In this document: positions 7,455-15,537 of the stretch, piece after piece
How the letters are laid out: every line of letters begins with the position of its first letter
Position numbering within the stretch: position 1 is the stretch's first letter
Assembly: GCF_900099765.1 (NCBI RefSeq)
Contig: NZ_FNDX01000051.1
Coordinates: 1 to 42,135 of the forward strand
Direction of reading: 5' to 3'
Length of the DNA: 42,135 nucleotides
Source: Paenibacillus typhae
GTDB taxonomy: Bacteria > Bacillota > Bacilli > Paenibacillales > Paenibacillaceae
The notes under the pieces: generated by a model
What the model saw: only the letters and a program-made list of their open reading frames with translations
What the model was told of the DNA's origin: nothing
Databases searched by the model: none
Made by a program: the position numbers and the translations under genes

Positions 7455-8249
7455 ATGACCTGGTTAGGCGGATGGCTGCGGGAGCTCATTCTGGTAGTCC
7501 TGATGGCTGCCTTCGTAGAGATGCTGCTTCCGGGCAAGTCGATGGAGCGTTACGCCAGGCTGGTGCTCAGCCTGCTGGTTCTGCTGACGATGCTGAGCCC
7601 GATTGTCTCCCTGCTGAAAGGGGATGCCGCGAAGGAGCTGAGCGTGGCTCTGGGACAGCAGGAGCAGCAGGGCGGACTGCTCTCCGGGTCAGGCCGGGGC
7701 GCAGGTGAGCTGGAGCAGATTCTGGCCGACGGGCGGAGGCTGGCCGCAGGGGCGAAGGAGCAGGGCCTGCAGCTGGCTGCAGAGGAAGTGGCCGGCCAGA
7801 TGCAGGAGCAGGTTGCCGGAAGTACAGGCCTGCAGGGGATCAAGGTGACGGTGAAGCTCGGGCTGGGCAAAGCGTCCGGCCTGGGCGGCGAAGAGGTTCC
7901 TGTAATTACCGCAGTCACCGTGTCCCTGCCGGCGTCAGCCGGAGCAGGCCAGGCCGGGGTGGCAGGCACAGGAGAAACGGACAGCCCTTCAGGTTCTGAA
8001 CCGATCCGGATTGAACCGGTGGTGCCTGTACAAGTGCAGATTGGCGGGGGCTCCTCCGGCGGAGCGATGGAAGTAACAGCCGGGTCAAGAGGCAGTGCTT
8101 CCGGTGCAGGAGCTGACGGAGAGAAGGCAGCAGCAGGCACAGGGGATGCAGCGGCTGACGAAATTAAGAAGCTGCTGGAAACGAATTGGAATCTGCAGCC
8201 CGGCATCATCCGGGTCTCCGGCAGTACAGCCGGTACCGGGAAATCTTAA
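7455..8249 (+). CDS. spoIIIAF: stage III sporulation protein AF
   Basis: 264 residues. Two N-terminal membrane helices (WLRELILVVLMAAFVEMLL and LVLSLLVLLTMLSPIVSLL) are followed by a soluble domain ending KKLLETNWNLQPGIIRVSG. B. subtilis SpoIIIAF is about 206 residues; the extra length here is a Gly/Ala/Ser-rich low-complexity stretch at about residues 160-240. ATG 7455 has AGGGGGT (7441-7447) 7 bases upstream; a longer frame from 7425 has none. It overlaps nothing and leaves 32 bases to spoIIIAG. Confidence 0.92.
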   Translation: MTWLGGWLRELILVVLMAAFVEMLLPGKSMERYARLVLSLLVLLTMLSPIVSLLKGDAAKELSVALGQQEQQGGLLSGSGRGAGELEQILADGRRLAAGAKEQGLQLAAEEVAGQMQEQVAGSTGLQGIKVTVKLGLGKASGLGGEEVPVITAVTVSLPASAGAGQAGVAGTGETDSPSGSEPIRIEPVVPVQVQIGGGSSGGAMEVTAGSRGSASGAGADGEKAAAGTGDAAADEIKKLLETNWNLQPGIIRVSGSTAGTGKS

Positions 8250-8281
8250 GAAGCAGCGCTAATGATGAGGGGGGAAAAGAA

Positions 8282-8923
8282 GTGGCCAACTGGTTAAAAA
8301 AGCTGGAGCAATGGGCAGGCGGAGGCTCCGGCAGTCCGAAAAGGAGTCATACCTTCCGCTGGCTGATCATTTTGGGACTGCTGGGTGTGGCGATCATGCT
8401 GTTCAACTCCTTCGTGAACGTGAAGAAGCTCGACAGCGAGAATACGGGGCGTGAACCGCCGCCTGTCGAGTCCTCGCAGACCACCCTGCAGCAGGGGGAT
8501 CTTAATAACTCCGGCACTTTTGACAGTATTGAGCAGGCGATGGAGGAACGCACCAAGGAAATCCTGGAGAAAATCGTCGGTGTCGGAACGGTGGACATCA
8601 TGGTTACTGTAGAGTCTACAGAGGAGATCGTTGTGACGCGGAATATGAATGATTCGCAGCAGCTCAGTGAAGAGACCGATGCCAGCGGCGGCAAGCGCCA
8701 TACCACGCAATACACCAGGGATGGTGAAATCGTCACCTACAGCCAGTCGGGTGATGAGACTCCGATCATTACCAAACGGATCAAGCCGCAGGTGCGCGGC
8801 GTACTTGTGGTAGCCAAAGGCGCCGAAAATAAGGTTGTCCGCGGATTGATTGAAGAGGCCATCCAGAAAGGCCTGAATGTGCCAAGCTACCGCATTTCCG
8901 TTGTGCCGCGCAAGCAGGAATAG
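8282..8923 (+). CDS. spoIIIAG: stage III sporulation protein AG
   Basis: 213 residues: one membrane helix (about residues 22-39, WLIILGLLGVAIMLFNSF) and a soluble domain facing the intermembrane space. SpoIIIAG forms a large ring related to the FliF/EscJ ring-building motif; the C-terminal part (RGVLVVAKGAENKVVRGLI) matches. GTG 8282 is chosen, with GAGGGGGG (8267-8274) 7 bases upstream. The frame is open to 8186 inside spoIIIAF, without a site. Confidence 0.93.
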   Translation: MANWLKKLEQWAGGGSGSPKRSHTFRWLIILGLLGVAIMLFNSFVNVKKLDSENTGREPPPVESSQTTLQQGDLNNSGTFDSIEQAMEERTKEILEKIVGVGTVDIMVTVESTEEIVVTRNMNDSQQLSEETDASGGKRHTTQYTRDGEIVTYSQSGDETPIITKRIKPQVRGVLVVAKGAENKVVRGLIEEAIQKGLNVPSYRISVVPRKQE

Positions 8924-8972
8924 GCGGACAGATCAGCAATAAGTCCAATATTATTATTAGGAGGAAAAGAAA

Positions 8973-9869
8973 ATGAAGGGCAAAAGACAAACGATTTGGT
9001 TGGTTTCCATGCTCAGCTTGATGGTGGTGCTGTCGGCTTACTACTTATTTACTGAAGACACCGGGGCTTCCATTCCCAAGGAAACAGCAGGAACCATCCA
9101 GGTGGACAGCTCGAATAACGGCACAGGTACAGCGGATTCTGCGGTGCTCGACAACGGTCTGGTTATCAATGAAGTGGATACGCAAGGTGCACTCAGCACG
9201 GATGCCGGTTCCGAGGCTGCCGCTACGACAGAAGACACCGCGGCTGAAGATGCTGCAGCAGCGGCTGTCACCGACCCGGCTGCTGACACAGCCAGCAGCG
9301 AAACAGCGGCTGCACCGGATAAGAGCAGCACGGACAGCGCCAAGGAAGACACTGCTGCAGCAACTGACAAAACAGCCGGTGAGCAGACAGCGGCAAGCGA
9401 TGATAAAGCAGCCGCTGATACCTCTGCAGACAGCGCCACGGCTTCCACTGAGGGCACCCCAGCCAAGGGTGATGAGGAAATTCTGAAGGAAGTAGCCGCA
9501 CAAAGCGCATCCGCAAGCAGCATGTTCACCAACTATTTGTTTGAACGTGAACAGCAGAACCTGAAGAACTACAATGATCTGATCGCCCAGATTAACGACA
9601 TGAGCAAGACACCGGCCGAGAACGCAGTGGTACAGGAGCAGCTCAGCAAGCTTGAGGAAAAAGAATCCAAAATCAGCGATATCGAGACCCAGCTCCAGCA
9701 GAAATACGGTGAGGCCATCGTCAAGGAGGAAACCGGAAACAGCTACACCGTGGTTGTGCTGAGCGACAAGCTGGACGTGAAACAGGCCGTTGGCATCGTG
9801 GATCTGGTAATGAAGGAACTGAGCGTTAGCCAGGACAAGATCCGGGTCCAATACGTATCTGAGCAATAA
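8973..9869 (+). CDS. spoIIIAH: stage III sporulation protein AH
   Basis: 298 residues: N-terminal membrane helix (about residues 8-27) and a C-terminal ring-building domain (about 165-298) that in B. subtilis binds SpoIIQ across the septum. Between them lies a linker of about 120 residues almost wholly Ala, Thr, Asp, Glu and Ser; B. subtilis SpoIIIAH is about 218 residues, so the linker accounts for the extra length. Strong site AGGAGG (8960-8965). A terminator follows, closing the operon. Confidence 0.93.
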   Translation: MKGKRQTIWLVSMLSLMVVLSAYYLFTEDTGASIPKETAGTIQVDSSNNGTGTADSAVLDNGLVINEVDTQGALSTDAGSEAAATTEDTAAEDAAAAAVTDPAADTASSETAAAPDKSSTDSAKEDTAAATDKTAGEQTAASDDKAAADTSADSATASTEGTPAKGDEEILKEVAAQSASASSMFTNYLFEREQQNLKNYNDLIAQINDMSKTPAENAVVQEQLSKLEEKESKISDIETQLQQKYGEAIVKEETGNSYTVVVLSDKLDVKQAVGIVDLVMKELSVSQDKIRVQYVSEQ

Positions 9870-9898
9870 TTACCGGTATAAAAAAGCGAAAAATGCCG

Positions 9899-9933
9899 AA
9901 AGAGCTCGGGCAAGTCCCGGGCTCTTTCCATTT
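9899..9933 (+). terminator. intrinsic terminator of the spoIIIA operon
   Basis: AAAGAGCTCGGG (9899-9910) and CCCGGGCTCTTT (9916-9927), followed by a weak T tract. Its end overlaps the -35 of the acc promoter. Confidence 0.75.
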
Positions 9934-9952
9934 CTAGCGTTTGTGATATAAT
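9925..9952 (+). promoter_or_regulatory. sigma-A promoter of accB-accC
   Basis: TTTCCA (9925-9930), 16-base spacer with an extended TGA, TATAAT (9947-9952). Transcription should start near 9960, leaving a leader of about 235 bases. Confidence 0.65.
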
Positions 9953-9959
9953 ACATAAA

Positions 9960-10195
9960 GTTATCATGATGAAAGCGACCTCAGATTTGCGTTATCCCTG
10001 AAGCCATGCTTCAAAAGAGAAACGGTGAGGCCGTTTTTTGCTTGAAAGATTAAGAAAGGATTTATTTTACGCTATCCTTTATCCTTATCTTTTTCGCAGA
10101 AACGGGAACCGTCCTTTTTGGGACAGCGTAACCGTTTCAACTTATCCGTAACAGAAAAGTGGCTTCGAGAGAAAGCTGAAGGAGTGAACGATTAA
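9960..10195 (+). promoter_or_regulatory. long accB leader with competing hairpins
   Basis: No gene lies in this stretch. AAACGG (10020-10025) pairs with CCGTTT (10031-10036), followed by TTT, forming a terminator-like hairpin. Downstream GAAACGG (10099-10105) pairs with CCGTTTC (10132-10138) around an inner GTCC/GGAC stem. The two stems use the same sequence, so the first arm at 10019-10025 could instead pair with 10132-10138. This looks like an attenuator or alternative-fold leader; I recognise no riboswitch class. A 12-codon frame at 9966-10001 lacks a ribosome binding site. Confidence 0.4.
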
Positions 10196-10705
10196 ATGTT
10201 CAAGTTAAGCGAGATTAAGGAATTGATTAAATTGCTGGACCAGACCTCCTCCGTACATGAGCTGGAGATTGAAAGCGAAGGAATGAAGCTGGCTATACGT
10301 AAACCGGATCGACCTGAAGCTGATGGCAATGCAATCCAGGCGGCTCCTTATGTCTATCCCTTTACGCCAGCACCGCAGCCGCACAGCCCGCAGCATGTTG
10401 CACCTACGGCCCCAAGCGAGATCCCGGCTGCCGTACAGCCGCAGTCTTCCCCTGCCGAAGGAGCATTACATAAAATTGTTTCTCCAATGGTAGGAACCTT
10501 CTATAGTGCCGCTTCTCCGGAATCGCCGTCCTTTGTCAAGGTGGGAGACCGTGTAAATGAGAAATCCACTGTCTGCATCATTGAAGCGATGAAACTGATG
10601 AATGAGCTGGAAGCGGAAGTAAGAGGCGAAATCGTATCTGTGCTTGCCGAGAACGGCCAGCTTGTAGAATACGGGCAGCCGCTGTTTCTGGTAAAGCCGG
10701 AGTAA
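10196..10705 (+). CDS. accB: acetyl-CoA carboxylase biotin carboxyl carrier protein
   Basis: Carries the biotin that moves CO2 to acetyl-CoA to make malonyl-CoA for fatty acids. 169 residues: an N-terminal dimerising part, a Pro/Ala/Gln-rich linker (about 55-90) and a biotinyl domain with EAMKLMNE, the biotinylated Lys being K133. ATG 10196, with GAAGGAGTG 9 bases upstream. Forms an operon with accC 59 bases downstream. Confidence 0.96.
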   Translation: MFKLSEIKELIKLLDQTSSVHELEIESEGMKLAIRKPDRPEADGNAIQAAPYVYPFTPAPQPHSPQHVAPTAPSEIPAAVQPQSSPAEGALHKIVSPMVGTFYSAASPESPSFVKVGDRVNEKSTVCIIEAMKLMNELEAEVRGEIVSVLAENGQLVEYGQPLFLVKPE

Positions 10706-10764
10706 CTGCCGCAGTACTAGAACAAGAGGGCTGACAGGCCTCGTTAAACTTTGGGAGGAAACGC

Positions 10765-12108
10765 ATGAACATTCAAAAAGTGCTGATTGCCAACCGCGGT
10801 GAAATCGCGGTGCGCATCATTAGAGCCTGCCGCGAAATGGGCATTTCCACCGTCGCGGTCTATTCAGAGCCTGACCGGGATTCACTGCATGTCCGGCTGG
10901 CAGATGAGGCTTATTGCATCGGTCCGATGCCGTCCAAGGACAGTTATTTGAACTTTACCAATATTATGAGCGTCGCTACATTAACAGAGTGCGATGCGAT
11001 TCATCCCGGATACGGGTTCCTGGCTGAGAATGCTGATTTTGCCGAGATCTGCGAATCCTGCAATATCACCTTTATCGGTCCTTCCCCTGATGCCATCACC
11101 CGGATGGGGGACAAGGCTGTAGCGAAGGACACTATGAAGCTGGCCGGCGTTCCAGTTATCCCGGGCTCTGACGGCCTGGTGGGCGATGTAGAGGAAGCGG
11201 TCATGCTGGGCCGTGACATCGGCTACCCGATCATCGTGAAGGCTACAGCAGGCGGCGGAGGCAAAGGCATCCGCATCGCTGAAGACGAGGAATCCCTGGT
11301 GAAGCAGATTACTGCTGCCCAGCAGGAAGCCCAAAAAGCCTTCGGCAACGCCGGCGTCTACCTGGAGAAATTCCTGACCGGAATGAAGCATGTGGAAATC
11401 CAGATAATTGCCGATAATCACGGGAATGTCGTCCATCTGGGCGAACGGGACTGCTCTGTGCAGCGCCGCCGCCAGAAGCTGGTCGAAGAGGCTCCGTGTT
11501 CCGTGCTGACCCCGGAGATCCGTGAAGCGATGGGGCAGGCGGCTGTACGTGCAGCGCAGGCCGTGAATTACTCCGGAGCGGGTACCCTGGAGTTTCTGCT
11601 GGGTCCGGACGGACAGTTCTATTTCATGGAGATGAACACCAGAATCCAGGTCGAGCATCCCGTAACGGAGATGGTAACCGGCGTGGATCTGATCAAGGAA
11701 ATGATCTCTGTGGCTGAGGGCAATCCGCTCTCCTTTACCCAGGAAGATATCGTGATCAACGGCGTGTCGATTGAGTGCCGCATTAACGCCGAAGATCCGG
11801 ACAAGAACTTTATGCCTTCACCGGGCAAAATAGGCTTTTACCTGCCGCCGGGCGGACTGGGTGTGCGGGTGGACAGCGGGGCTTACCCCGGCTACACCAT
11901 CTCGCCGTTTTATGATTCCATGATTGCCAAGCTGATCGTCTGGGCGCCGACGCGCCAGGAGGCAGTTGCGAAGATGAAGCGGGCGCTGGCCGAATTTGCT
12001 GTGGAAGGCATACATACCACGATTCCGTTCCACCAGAAGCTGCTGGAGCATCCGGTATTCCTGGACGGGAATTTTGATATCAAGTTCCTCGAAGAGTATG
12101 AAATTTAG
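10765..12108 (+). CDS. accC: acetyl-CoA carboxylase biotin carboxylase subunit
   Basis: ATP-dependent carboxylation of the AccB-bound biotin. 447 residues, the usual length. N-terminal NRGEIAVRIIRACREMG, glycine-rich ATP-grasp loop GGGGKGIRIA (about residue 164), the ERDCSVQRRRQK motif and MNTRIQVEHPVTE are all present. Site GGGAGGAAA just before ATG 10765. Confidence 0.97.
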   Translation: MNIQKVLIANRGEIAVRIIRACREMGISTVAVYSEPDRDSLHVRLADEAYCIGPMPSKDSYLNFTNIMSVATLTECDAIHPGYGFLAENADFAEICESCNITFIGPSPDAITRMGDKAVAKDTMKLAGVPVIPGSDGLVGDVEEAVMLGRDIGYPIIVKATAGGGGKGIRIAEDEESLVKQITAAQQEAQKAFGNAGVYLEKFLTGMKHVEIQIIADNHGNVVHLGERDCSVQRRRQKLVEEAPCSVLTPEIREAMGQAAVRAAQAVNYSGAGTLEFLLGPDGQFYFMEMNTRIQVEHPVTEMVTGVDLIKEMISVAEGNPLSFTQEDIVINGVSIECRINAEDPDKNFMPSPGKIGFYLPPGGLGVRVDSGAYPGYTISPFYDSMIAKLIVWAPTRQEAVAKMKRALAEFAVEGIHTTIPFHQKLLEHPVFLDGNFDIKFLEEYEI

Positions 12109-12124
12109 GACGGCTTCTCATTGT

Positions 12125-12153
12125 TTGTCATAAAGTTCGGCAAATGATATAGT
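12125..12153 (+). promoter_or_regulatory. sigma-A promoter of the Asp23-amaP group
   Basis: TTGTCA (12125-12130), 17-base spacer, TATAGT (12148-12153). It gives this group its own transcription, separate from accBC. Confidence 0.7.
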
Positions 12154-12225
12154 ATGTTTAATAAGAGACGTGCTCTCCGCTATAAATATTGAACAACTTT
12201 TTTATTGAAAGGGTTGAAGTCCAAG

Positions 12226-12642
12226 ATGAGTACATTGCCGACGGAATACGAACGTACGGAGATCGGCGAGATCCAGATTGCTCCGGAAGTAATCGAGGTT
12301 ATCGCAGGTTTGGCTACCGTAGAGGTTAGAGGCGTGGCCGGCATGAGCGGCGGATTCGCCGGAGGGATTGTGGAGCTTCTCGGCCGCAAGAACCTGTCCA
12401 AAGGAGTAAAGGTAGAGGTTGGACAACGCGAGGCTGCCGTAGACGTGTCCGTGATTATTGAATACGGCAACCGTATTCCGGAAGTAGCCGGGGAGATTCA
12501 GCGCAATGTTAAGCGTTCCATCGAGACTATGACCGGTCTGACTGTAGTGGAAGTGAACGTGCATGTCCATGACGTCCAGTTCAAAACAACAGCGAATACG
12601 GACAAGAGCGAAGATACAGAAGCGGTTCACCGCGTGAAATAA
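12226..12642 (+). CDS. Asp23/Gls24 family envelope stress protein (YqhY-like)
   Basis: 138-residue Asp23/Gls24 protein: TEIGEIQIAPEVIEVIAG, VRGVAGMSGG and a C-terminal VVEVNVHVHDVQF are typical. In B. subtilis the gene yqhY holds this same place after accB-accC and has been tied genetically to acetyl-CoA carboxylase activity. Here AmaP and DUF2273 genes follow, so it may also be the partner of the AmaP membrane anchor as in Staphylococcus. Start 12226 (MSTLPTEYE) is preferred; TTG codons at 12205 and 12214 lie in or before the AAAGGG site. Confidence 0.88.
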   Translation: MSTLPTEYERTEIGEIQIAPEVIEVIAGLATVEVRGVAGMSGGFAGGIVELLGRKNLSKGVKVEVGQREAAVDVSVIIEYGNRIPEVAGEIQRNVKRSIETMTGLTVVEVNVHVHDVQFKTTANTDKSEDTEAVHRVK

Positions 12643-12660
12643 GGGCCCTCGGTTATCCAT

Positions 12661-12688
12661 AAACCCCCGACAGCACCGTCGAGGGTTT
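12661..12688 (+). other. hairpin between Asp23 gene and amaP
   Basis: AAACCCCCGAC (12661-12671) and GTCGAGGGTTT (12678-12688), 11-bp stem with one mismatch, no real T tract. Probably a partial terminator or mRNA-processing structure, lowering amaP expression relative to the Asp23 gene. Confidence 0.5.
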
Positions 12689-12716
12689 ACTCTAATTTAA
12701 GGAGGTTATGAGACTC

Positions 12717-13256
12717 GTGGCAAAAATTTTGGACAGGCTTCTGCTGTTTATCTACAGCTTAAGCATCGGAATATTATCTGTAATTGCCATTCTCCTCCTG
12801 AGCGGCGCAATTCCGGATACGGTCGAGATCCAGGATGGCCCGGCCGCCTATATTGCAGCCATCGCAGTGGCAGTCATTCTGTTTCTGCTCAGCATCCGTT
12901 TCTTCTACATCTCCCTGCGCCGTGACCGGGCCTCCCAGCCGTCAGTGGATCAGCGTACGGAGTACGGGGATATCCAGATTTCGATGGAAACCATTGAGAA
13001 CCTGAGCTTGAAGGCCGCAGGCAAGGTTAAGGGGATCCGGGACCTGAAGTCGCGTATCCGCGTGTCACAGGCAGGACTTGAGATTATGATCCGTGCGGTA
13101 GTCGACGGTGAGCATTCGCTCCCGCTGCTGACCACAGAGGTTCAGCGTCAGGTGCATGATTTCGTGCAGGAGACGACCGGGATTCCGGTTGCAGACGTTT
13201 CGGTCTATATTGCCAACCTCACACAGTCTCCAAGCTTCAAAAGTCGAGTGGAATAG
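12717..13256 (+). CDS. amaP: alkaline shock response membrane anchor protein AmaP
   Basis: 179 residues: two N-terminal membrane helices (about residues 6-28 and 42-63) and a cytosolic Asp23-like domain (YGDIQISMETIENLSLKAAGKVKG). AmaP anchors Asp23 to the membrane in Staphylococcus. GTG 12717 is chosen because AAGGAGGT (12699-12706) is 10 bases upstream, while ATG 12708 is only 1 base from it. Confidence 0.87.
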   Translation: MAKILDRLLLFIYSLSIGILSVIAILLLSGAIPDTVEIQDGPAAYIAAIAVAVILFLLSIRFFYISLRRDRASQPSVDQRTEYGDIQISMETIENLSLKAAGKVKGIRDLKSRIRVSQAGLEIMIRAVVDGEHSLPLLTTEVQRQVHDFVQETTGIPVADVSVYIANLTQSPSFKSRVE

Positions 13257-13271
13257 AGGTGAGTTTCCCTT

Positions 13272-13505
13272 ATGCCCTGGAAAGAAGTATGGGAAAGTCA
13301 CGGGGGCAGAATCGCCGGAGTAACGTTCGGTATTGTGCTTGGCCTGATTTATCTGATTAGCGGTTTTTGGGATATGCTGTTCTTTGCACTGGTAGTGTTC
13401 ATCGGATATACGCTTGGCAAAAGAAAGGATACGGCGCAGCCGCCCCTGTTCGTCTGGCAGGAGCTGGTAGAGCGGCTGTCCGGACGCTGGCGTCCCTTCA
13501 AATGA
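13272..13505 (+). CDS. DUF2273 small membrane protein
   Basis: 77 residues with two adjacent membrane helices (about 12-48). DUF2273 proteins usually sit with Asp23 and AmaP genes, as here. Site GAGGTGA (13256-13262) upstream of ATG 13272; 15 bases after amaP. Function unknown. Confidence 0.85.
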   Translation: MPWKEVWESHGGRIAGVTFGIVLGLIYLISGFWDMLFFALVVFIGYTLGKRKDTAQPPLFVWQELVERLSGRWRPFK

Positions 13506-13589
13506 ACCGCGATAGCCTTTCTCCCGGAGCCTGGAACCCGTTTCGTTTGCGTTGACAGGCCTGCCGGGTGAAGGGCTGCGCGGTTTTTT
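13505..13589 (+). terminator. intrinsic terminator of the Asp23-amaP group
   Basis: AACCGCG (13505-13511) pairs with CGCGGTT (13579-13585), with a partial inner stem, followed by TTTTTT. The hairpin begins at the DUF2273 stop codon. Confidence 0.65.
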
Positions 13590-13600
13590 GGGTTATTAGA

Positions 13601-13795
13601 TGGCAACTAGATGGAAAATAGCCACTTAAATTCTCGGAATATTCTTGGATGGCAATACTAGTTGGAAAATCACCACTTCATTGACAGCGAATTCGCGTAT
13701 AGAGGGGATTTGGTGTGAAATAAGTGGCGTATTTCCAACTAAACATCGTAAATGACGAGAATTTACGGAATTAAGTGGCGAAAATCCACTTAATG
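13601..13795. repeat. nested inverted repeat (MITE-like intergenic element)
   Basis: The outer arms are 13612-13636 (TGGAAAATAGCCACTTAA then TTCTCG) and 13756-13788, whose reverse complement is the same sequence with an extra 8 bases. The inner arms are 13660-13678 (AGTTGGAAAATCACCACTT) and 13722-13740 (reverse complement AGTTGGAAATACGCCACTT). All four share the core TGGAAAnnnnCCACTT. There is no ORF inside. A dispersed non-coding repeat is likely. Confidence 0.6.
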
Positions 13796-13846
13796 TTTGA
13801 GTTTGGCTTCTACAGCAGCTGTAGGGCTATCTACAAATCGTTTAAC

Positions 13847-13921
13847 TGTATTTCGTACAATTAGATACCGACATATACACCCCAGTACAGCCCCGGCCGG
13901 TTTTTGACTGTACGAAATACA
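13847..13921. repeat. 13-bp inverted repeat TGTATTTCGTACA
   Basis: TGTATTTCGTACA (13847-13859) and its exact reverse complement TGTACGAAATACA (13909-13921), 49 bases apart. Both copies are followed by ATTAG in direct orientation. A palindrome CTACAGCAGCTGTAG lies just upstream (about 13810-13824). Rest of 13506-14041 holds no gene; the nusB promoter is at its end. Confidence 0.6.
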
Positions 13922-13984
13922 ATTAGGGATAAAGCAGACGGTTTTGTGCTGAGAATAATAATTGTGATTCTAAAGAATGAATGG

Positions 13985-14013
13985 TTGACGGAAACAATGC
14001 TTTACGATATAAA
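13985..14013 (+). promoter_or_regulatory. sigma-A promoter of nusB
   Basis: TTGACG (13985-13990), 17-base spacer, TATAAA (14008-14013). Confidence 0.75.
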
Positions 14014-14041
14014 ATGCGAGATAAGACTGTAGGAGGAACAC

Positions 14042-14491
14042 ATGAAGAGACGTTTAGCAAGAGAGATTATTGTCCAGAGCCTGTACCAGATGGAAATGAA
14101 TGATGTGGATAGTGCGGAAGCGGTGGAAATGCTGATTGCTGAGGCATCCGAGGAAAATGAAAGCGAGCATGTCATCACAGACGAGACAGAGCTGAAGGCG
14201 TATGTTGTGCAGCATGTGAACGGCGTATGGGAGCATAAAGTGGCCATCGACGATATGCTGGAGCATTACCTGAAGGGCTGGCAGATGAGCCGTTTGTCAC
14301 GGGTAGACCGCCAGATTCTGCGTCTGGCAACCTTTGAAATGGTCTTTGCAGACGATGTGCCCGCCAAGGTAGCGGTCAACGAGGCGATTGATCTGGCTAA
14401 GCATTTCGGCACAGAGGACTCCGGCAAATTCGTGAACGGTGTACTCGGCAAAATGATCCAGGAAATTGACAAGCTGAAAAGCGAGCTGTAA
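14042..14491 (+). CDS. nusB: transcription antitermination factor NusB
   Basis: 149-residue helical RNA-binding protein that, with NusE, binds boxA of rRNA leaders. N-terminal RRLAREIIVQSLYQMEM and C-terminal AVNEAIDLAKHFGTEDSGKFVNGVLGK are hallmark stretches. An insertion of acidic residues (about 32-55) is common in this group. Site TAGGAGGAA right before ATG 14042. Confidence 0.95.
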   Translation: MKRRLAREIIVQSLYQMEMNDVDSAEAVEMLIAEASEENESEHVITDETELKAYVVQHVNGVWEHKVAIDDMLEHYLKGWQMSRLSRVDRQILRLATFEMVFADDVPAKVAVNEAIDLAKHFGTEDSGKFVNGVLGKMIQEIDKLKSEL

Positions 14492-14670
14492 GGCCGGAGA
14501 AGTACCCGGGCAGGGACCGGAGAAGCCAACCAGCGGTAATTGGCCTGTAAACCGGGCATACCCGGCAGCAGACAAGCAGTATACGATTAGTAGACAAGCA
14601 GTATCGCGTATTACCAGCCATTTATGCTTCAACCACACTTCTTGAGCAGATAAAAAGGGGAGAGACTTAC

Positions 14671-15528
14671 ATGACAGCAGCAATCATCAGCGGTAAACAG
14701 GTATCCGACGAAATTCGTATTGACATCGCACAGCAGGTGAAGGGCCTGGCAGAGCACGGTGTAAAGCCCGGTCTTGCTGTCGTTCTTGTTGGTGAAGACC
14801 CGGCATCCCAGGTCTACGTCCGGAATAAGGAGAAATCCAGCACTGAGCTTGGCTTCCACTCGGAAGTGCACAGACTCGATGCATCTACAACCCAGGAAGA
14901 GCTGCTTGCCCTGGTGGCAGAGCTGAACAGCCGTAATGATATCGACGGTATTCTTGTTCAGCTGCCGCTGCCTAAGCATATTGAGGAGAAGGCGGTTATT
15001 GACGCTATTGCGGTGGAGAAGGACGTGGACGGCTTTCATCCGATCAATGTGGGCAATCTGGTCATCGGTGATGACAGCCTGCTGCCTTGTACACCAGCCG
15101 GTTGCATCGAGCTGATCAAGCGGACGGGAACCGGAATTTCCGGCAAGCATGCTGTCGTAATCGGCCGAAGCAATATCGTCGGCAAACCGGTCTCCCTGCT
15201 GCTGCAGCGCGAGAATGCGACCGTAACGATGTGCCATTCCCGCACGGCGAATATGGCGGAAATCTGCCGTCAGGCAGATATTCTGGTAGTAGCGATCGGC
15301 CGGGCGAATTTCATCGACGGCTCGTATGTGAAGCCGGGGGCTGTGGTGATTGATGTCGGCATGAACCGGCTGGATAACGGCAAGCTTGCCGGCGACGTGG
15401 ATTATGAGAGCGCACGGGAGGTTGCCGGATACATTACACCTGTACCCGGCGGCGTAGGCCCGATGACCATTACCATGCTGATGAGCAATACGCTGATTGC
15501 GGCCAAACGCCGCCGCGGCCTGGAATAG
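14671..15528 (+). CDS. folD: bifunctional methylenetetrahydrofolate dehydrogenase/cyclohydrolase
   Basis: Converts methylene-THF to formyl-THF with NADP. 285 residues. Motifs: GLAVVLVGEDPASQVYVRNK, the Lys-containing active site, VQLPLPKHI, KDVDGFHP, IGRSNIVGKP and the C-terminal PVPGGVGPMT. Site AAGGGGAGAG before ATG 14671. The 179 bases before it hold a short direct repeat, AGACAAGCAGTAT at 14570 and 14592, and no gene. xseA starts 9 bases downstream. Confidence 0.96.
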   Translation: MTAAIISGKQVSDEIRIDIAQQVKGLAEHGVKPGLAVVLVGEDPASQVYVRNKEKSSTELGFHSEVHRLDASTTQEELLALVAELNSRNDIDGILVQLPLPKHIEEKAVIDAIAVEKDVDGFHPINVGNLVIGDDSLLPCTPAGCIELIKRTGTGISGKHAVVIGRSNIVGKPVSLLLQRENATVTMCHSRTANMAEICRQADILVVAIGRANFIDGSYVKPGAVVIDVGMNRLDNGKLAGDVDYESAREVAGYITPVPGGVGPMTITMLMSNTLIAAKRRRGLE

Positions 15529-15537
15529 GCACTGCTT

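Noticed and set aside
9041..9532. Minus-strand ORFs opposite spoIIIAH
   Set aside because: Mirror of the Ala/Thr-rich linker; no start signals.
9966..10001. 12-codon leader peptide before accB
   Set aside because: No ribosome binding site and no codon run that would sense an amino acid.
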